Below, piece by piece: positions 14,179 through 14,509 of a stretch of 14,509 nt of DNA. A model generated the notes under the pieces. The model saw only the letters and a list, made by a program, of their open reading frames with translations. It did no database searches and was not told where the DNA came from. The translations under genes and the position numbers were made by a program. The stretch is from CAZRZN01 sp964604565 (GTDB lineage Bacteria; Pseudomonadota; Alphaproteobacteria; Rhodobacterales; Rhodobacteraceae): the NCBI GenBank assembly GCA_964604565.1, contig CAZRZN010000094.1, positions 1-14,509 of the forward strand. Reading direction: 5' to 3'. Every line of letters starts with the position of its first letter. Within the stretch, counting starts at the first letter, position 1.

Positions 14179-14424
14179 GTGATTGCCCCACAAGCGTTTC
14201 CCGGCGTCGCAACCACGACGGCAAACGATGGCACGAAGCCTTGGCGAAGCCCAGAACGATCATGTCCCGGCCCTTTTGAAGAACCCGGAAATCTCTCCTG
14301 TGACTGTTTGGCAGCATCGGGTTGACCGGGAGCCCGGCCCGGCGGTCCCCTCTGCGTCTCAGGACGGGCAAACGGCGCCGCCATGTGCAGGGCAGCGGTC
14401 TTTCTTGCCACTTTTATCCCGCGA

Positions 14425-14508
14425 TCAGCGGCGGGTTCCCGCAGCGCCCAAATCTGCGCGCATGGTCGCGACGACACTAGCCAAGCCGGATTGGAAGTCC
14501 CGCTTCAG
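14425..14508 (-). CDS. Possible 3' end of a minus-strand gene at the window edge
   Basis: The last 27 codons of a frame enter from the right edge and stop at 14425-14427. The residues LKRDFQSGLASVVATMRADLGA look like a C-terminal amphipathic helix, and codon third positions are mostly G/C, as in the neighbouring genes. The pattern F-x-x-G-L is reminiscent of TetR-type regulator C-termini, but this is too short to assign. A plus-strand frame from 14382 to the edge competes and looks less protein-like. The 246 bp between this stop and the membrane-protein start hold no other feature I can support. Confidence 0.35.
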   Translation of the reverse strand: MKRDFQSGLASVVATMRADLGAAGTRR

Positions 14509-14509
14509 C

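Noticed and set aside
14382..14509. A plus-strand frame running off the right edge
   Set aside because: Its codon use is less like the neighbouring genes and no ribosome-binding site is evident; the competing minus-strand 3' end looks more protein-like.
1..14509. CRISPR arrays, tRNA genes, insertion sequences, phage or defence genes
   Set aside because: I found no regularly spaced identical repeats, cloverleaf-like sequence, transposase or integrase motifs, or known defence domains anywhere in the window.

Overview
The window is GC-rich DNA that looks like an alphaproteobacterium of the Rhodobacteraceae (Rhodobacter/Roseobacter group). Three things suggest this: a methylsuccinyl-CoA dehydrogenase (Mcd) of the ethylmalonyl-CoA pathway, a complete TRAP transporter with a TakP-type binding protein, and a compound hairpin repeat of a kind I associate with intergenic regions in this family. 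The assignment is inferred from gene content only. I see no tRNA, rRNA, insertion sequence, prophage or CRISPR array; most of it is ordinary chromosomal gene content.

Layout. At 2-538 (+) is the 3' part of a metallo-beta-lactamase-fold hydrolase. It converges on a TRAP operon across a bidirectional terminator (604-637). The operon runs on the minus strand as dctP (5467-4382), dctQ (4270-3302) and dctM (3281-639). The binding protein has a Tat signal and TakP-type ligand residues. A perfect 13-bp hairpin sits between dctP and dctQ. DctM carries an unusual tail of about 330 charged, coiled-coil-like residues after its membrane domain. Upstream, on the same strand, come a TauE/SafE-type permease (8062-7295), a 105-residue protein I do not recognise (7289-6972) and a MetX-like alpha/beta hydrolase (6771-5746).

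Divergent from the permease is mcd (8335-10020, +). The shared 272-bp intergenic region holds a direct repeat, TTGCGCTGCNNNTGCAAA, present twice with a pitch of exactly 22 bp. Each copy contains a TTGC-N9-GCAA dyad. This is the best candidate here for an undescribed regulatory site. Beyond mcd lies pheT (12669-10267, -), without pheS beside it. It is flanked by two copies, in opposite orientation, of a compound repeat (10093-10159 and 12965-12899): a shared A/T-containing box, then a hairpin with variable sequence, then a G5C...GC5 hairpin. About 700 bp with no convincing gene precede pheT. Then comes a multi-spanning membrane protein of unknown function (14178-13366, -) and possibly the last codons of another minus-strand gene at the window edge.

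How the genes may work together. TakP-type TRAP systems import small (2-oxo)carboxylates, and Mcd acts in acetyl-CoA assimilation through the ethylmalonyl-CoA pathway. The centre of the window is therefore compatible with short-chain carboxylate metabolism. Any functional link between mcd and the permease/hydrolase run is inference from the shared intergenic region.
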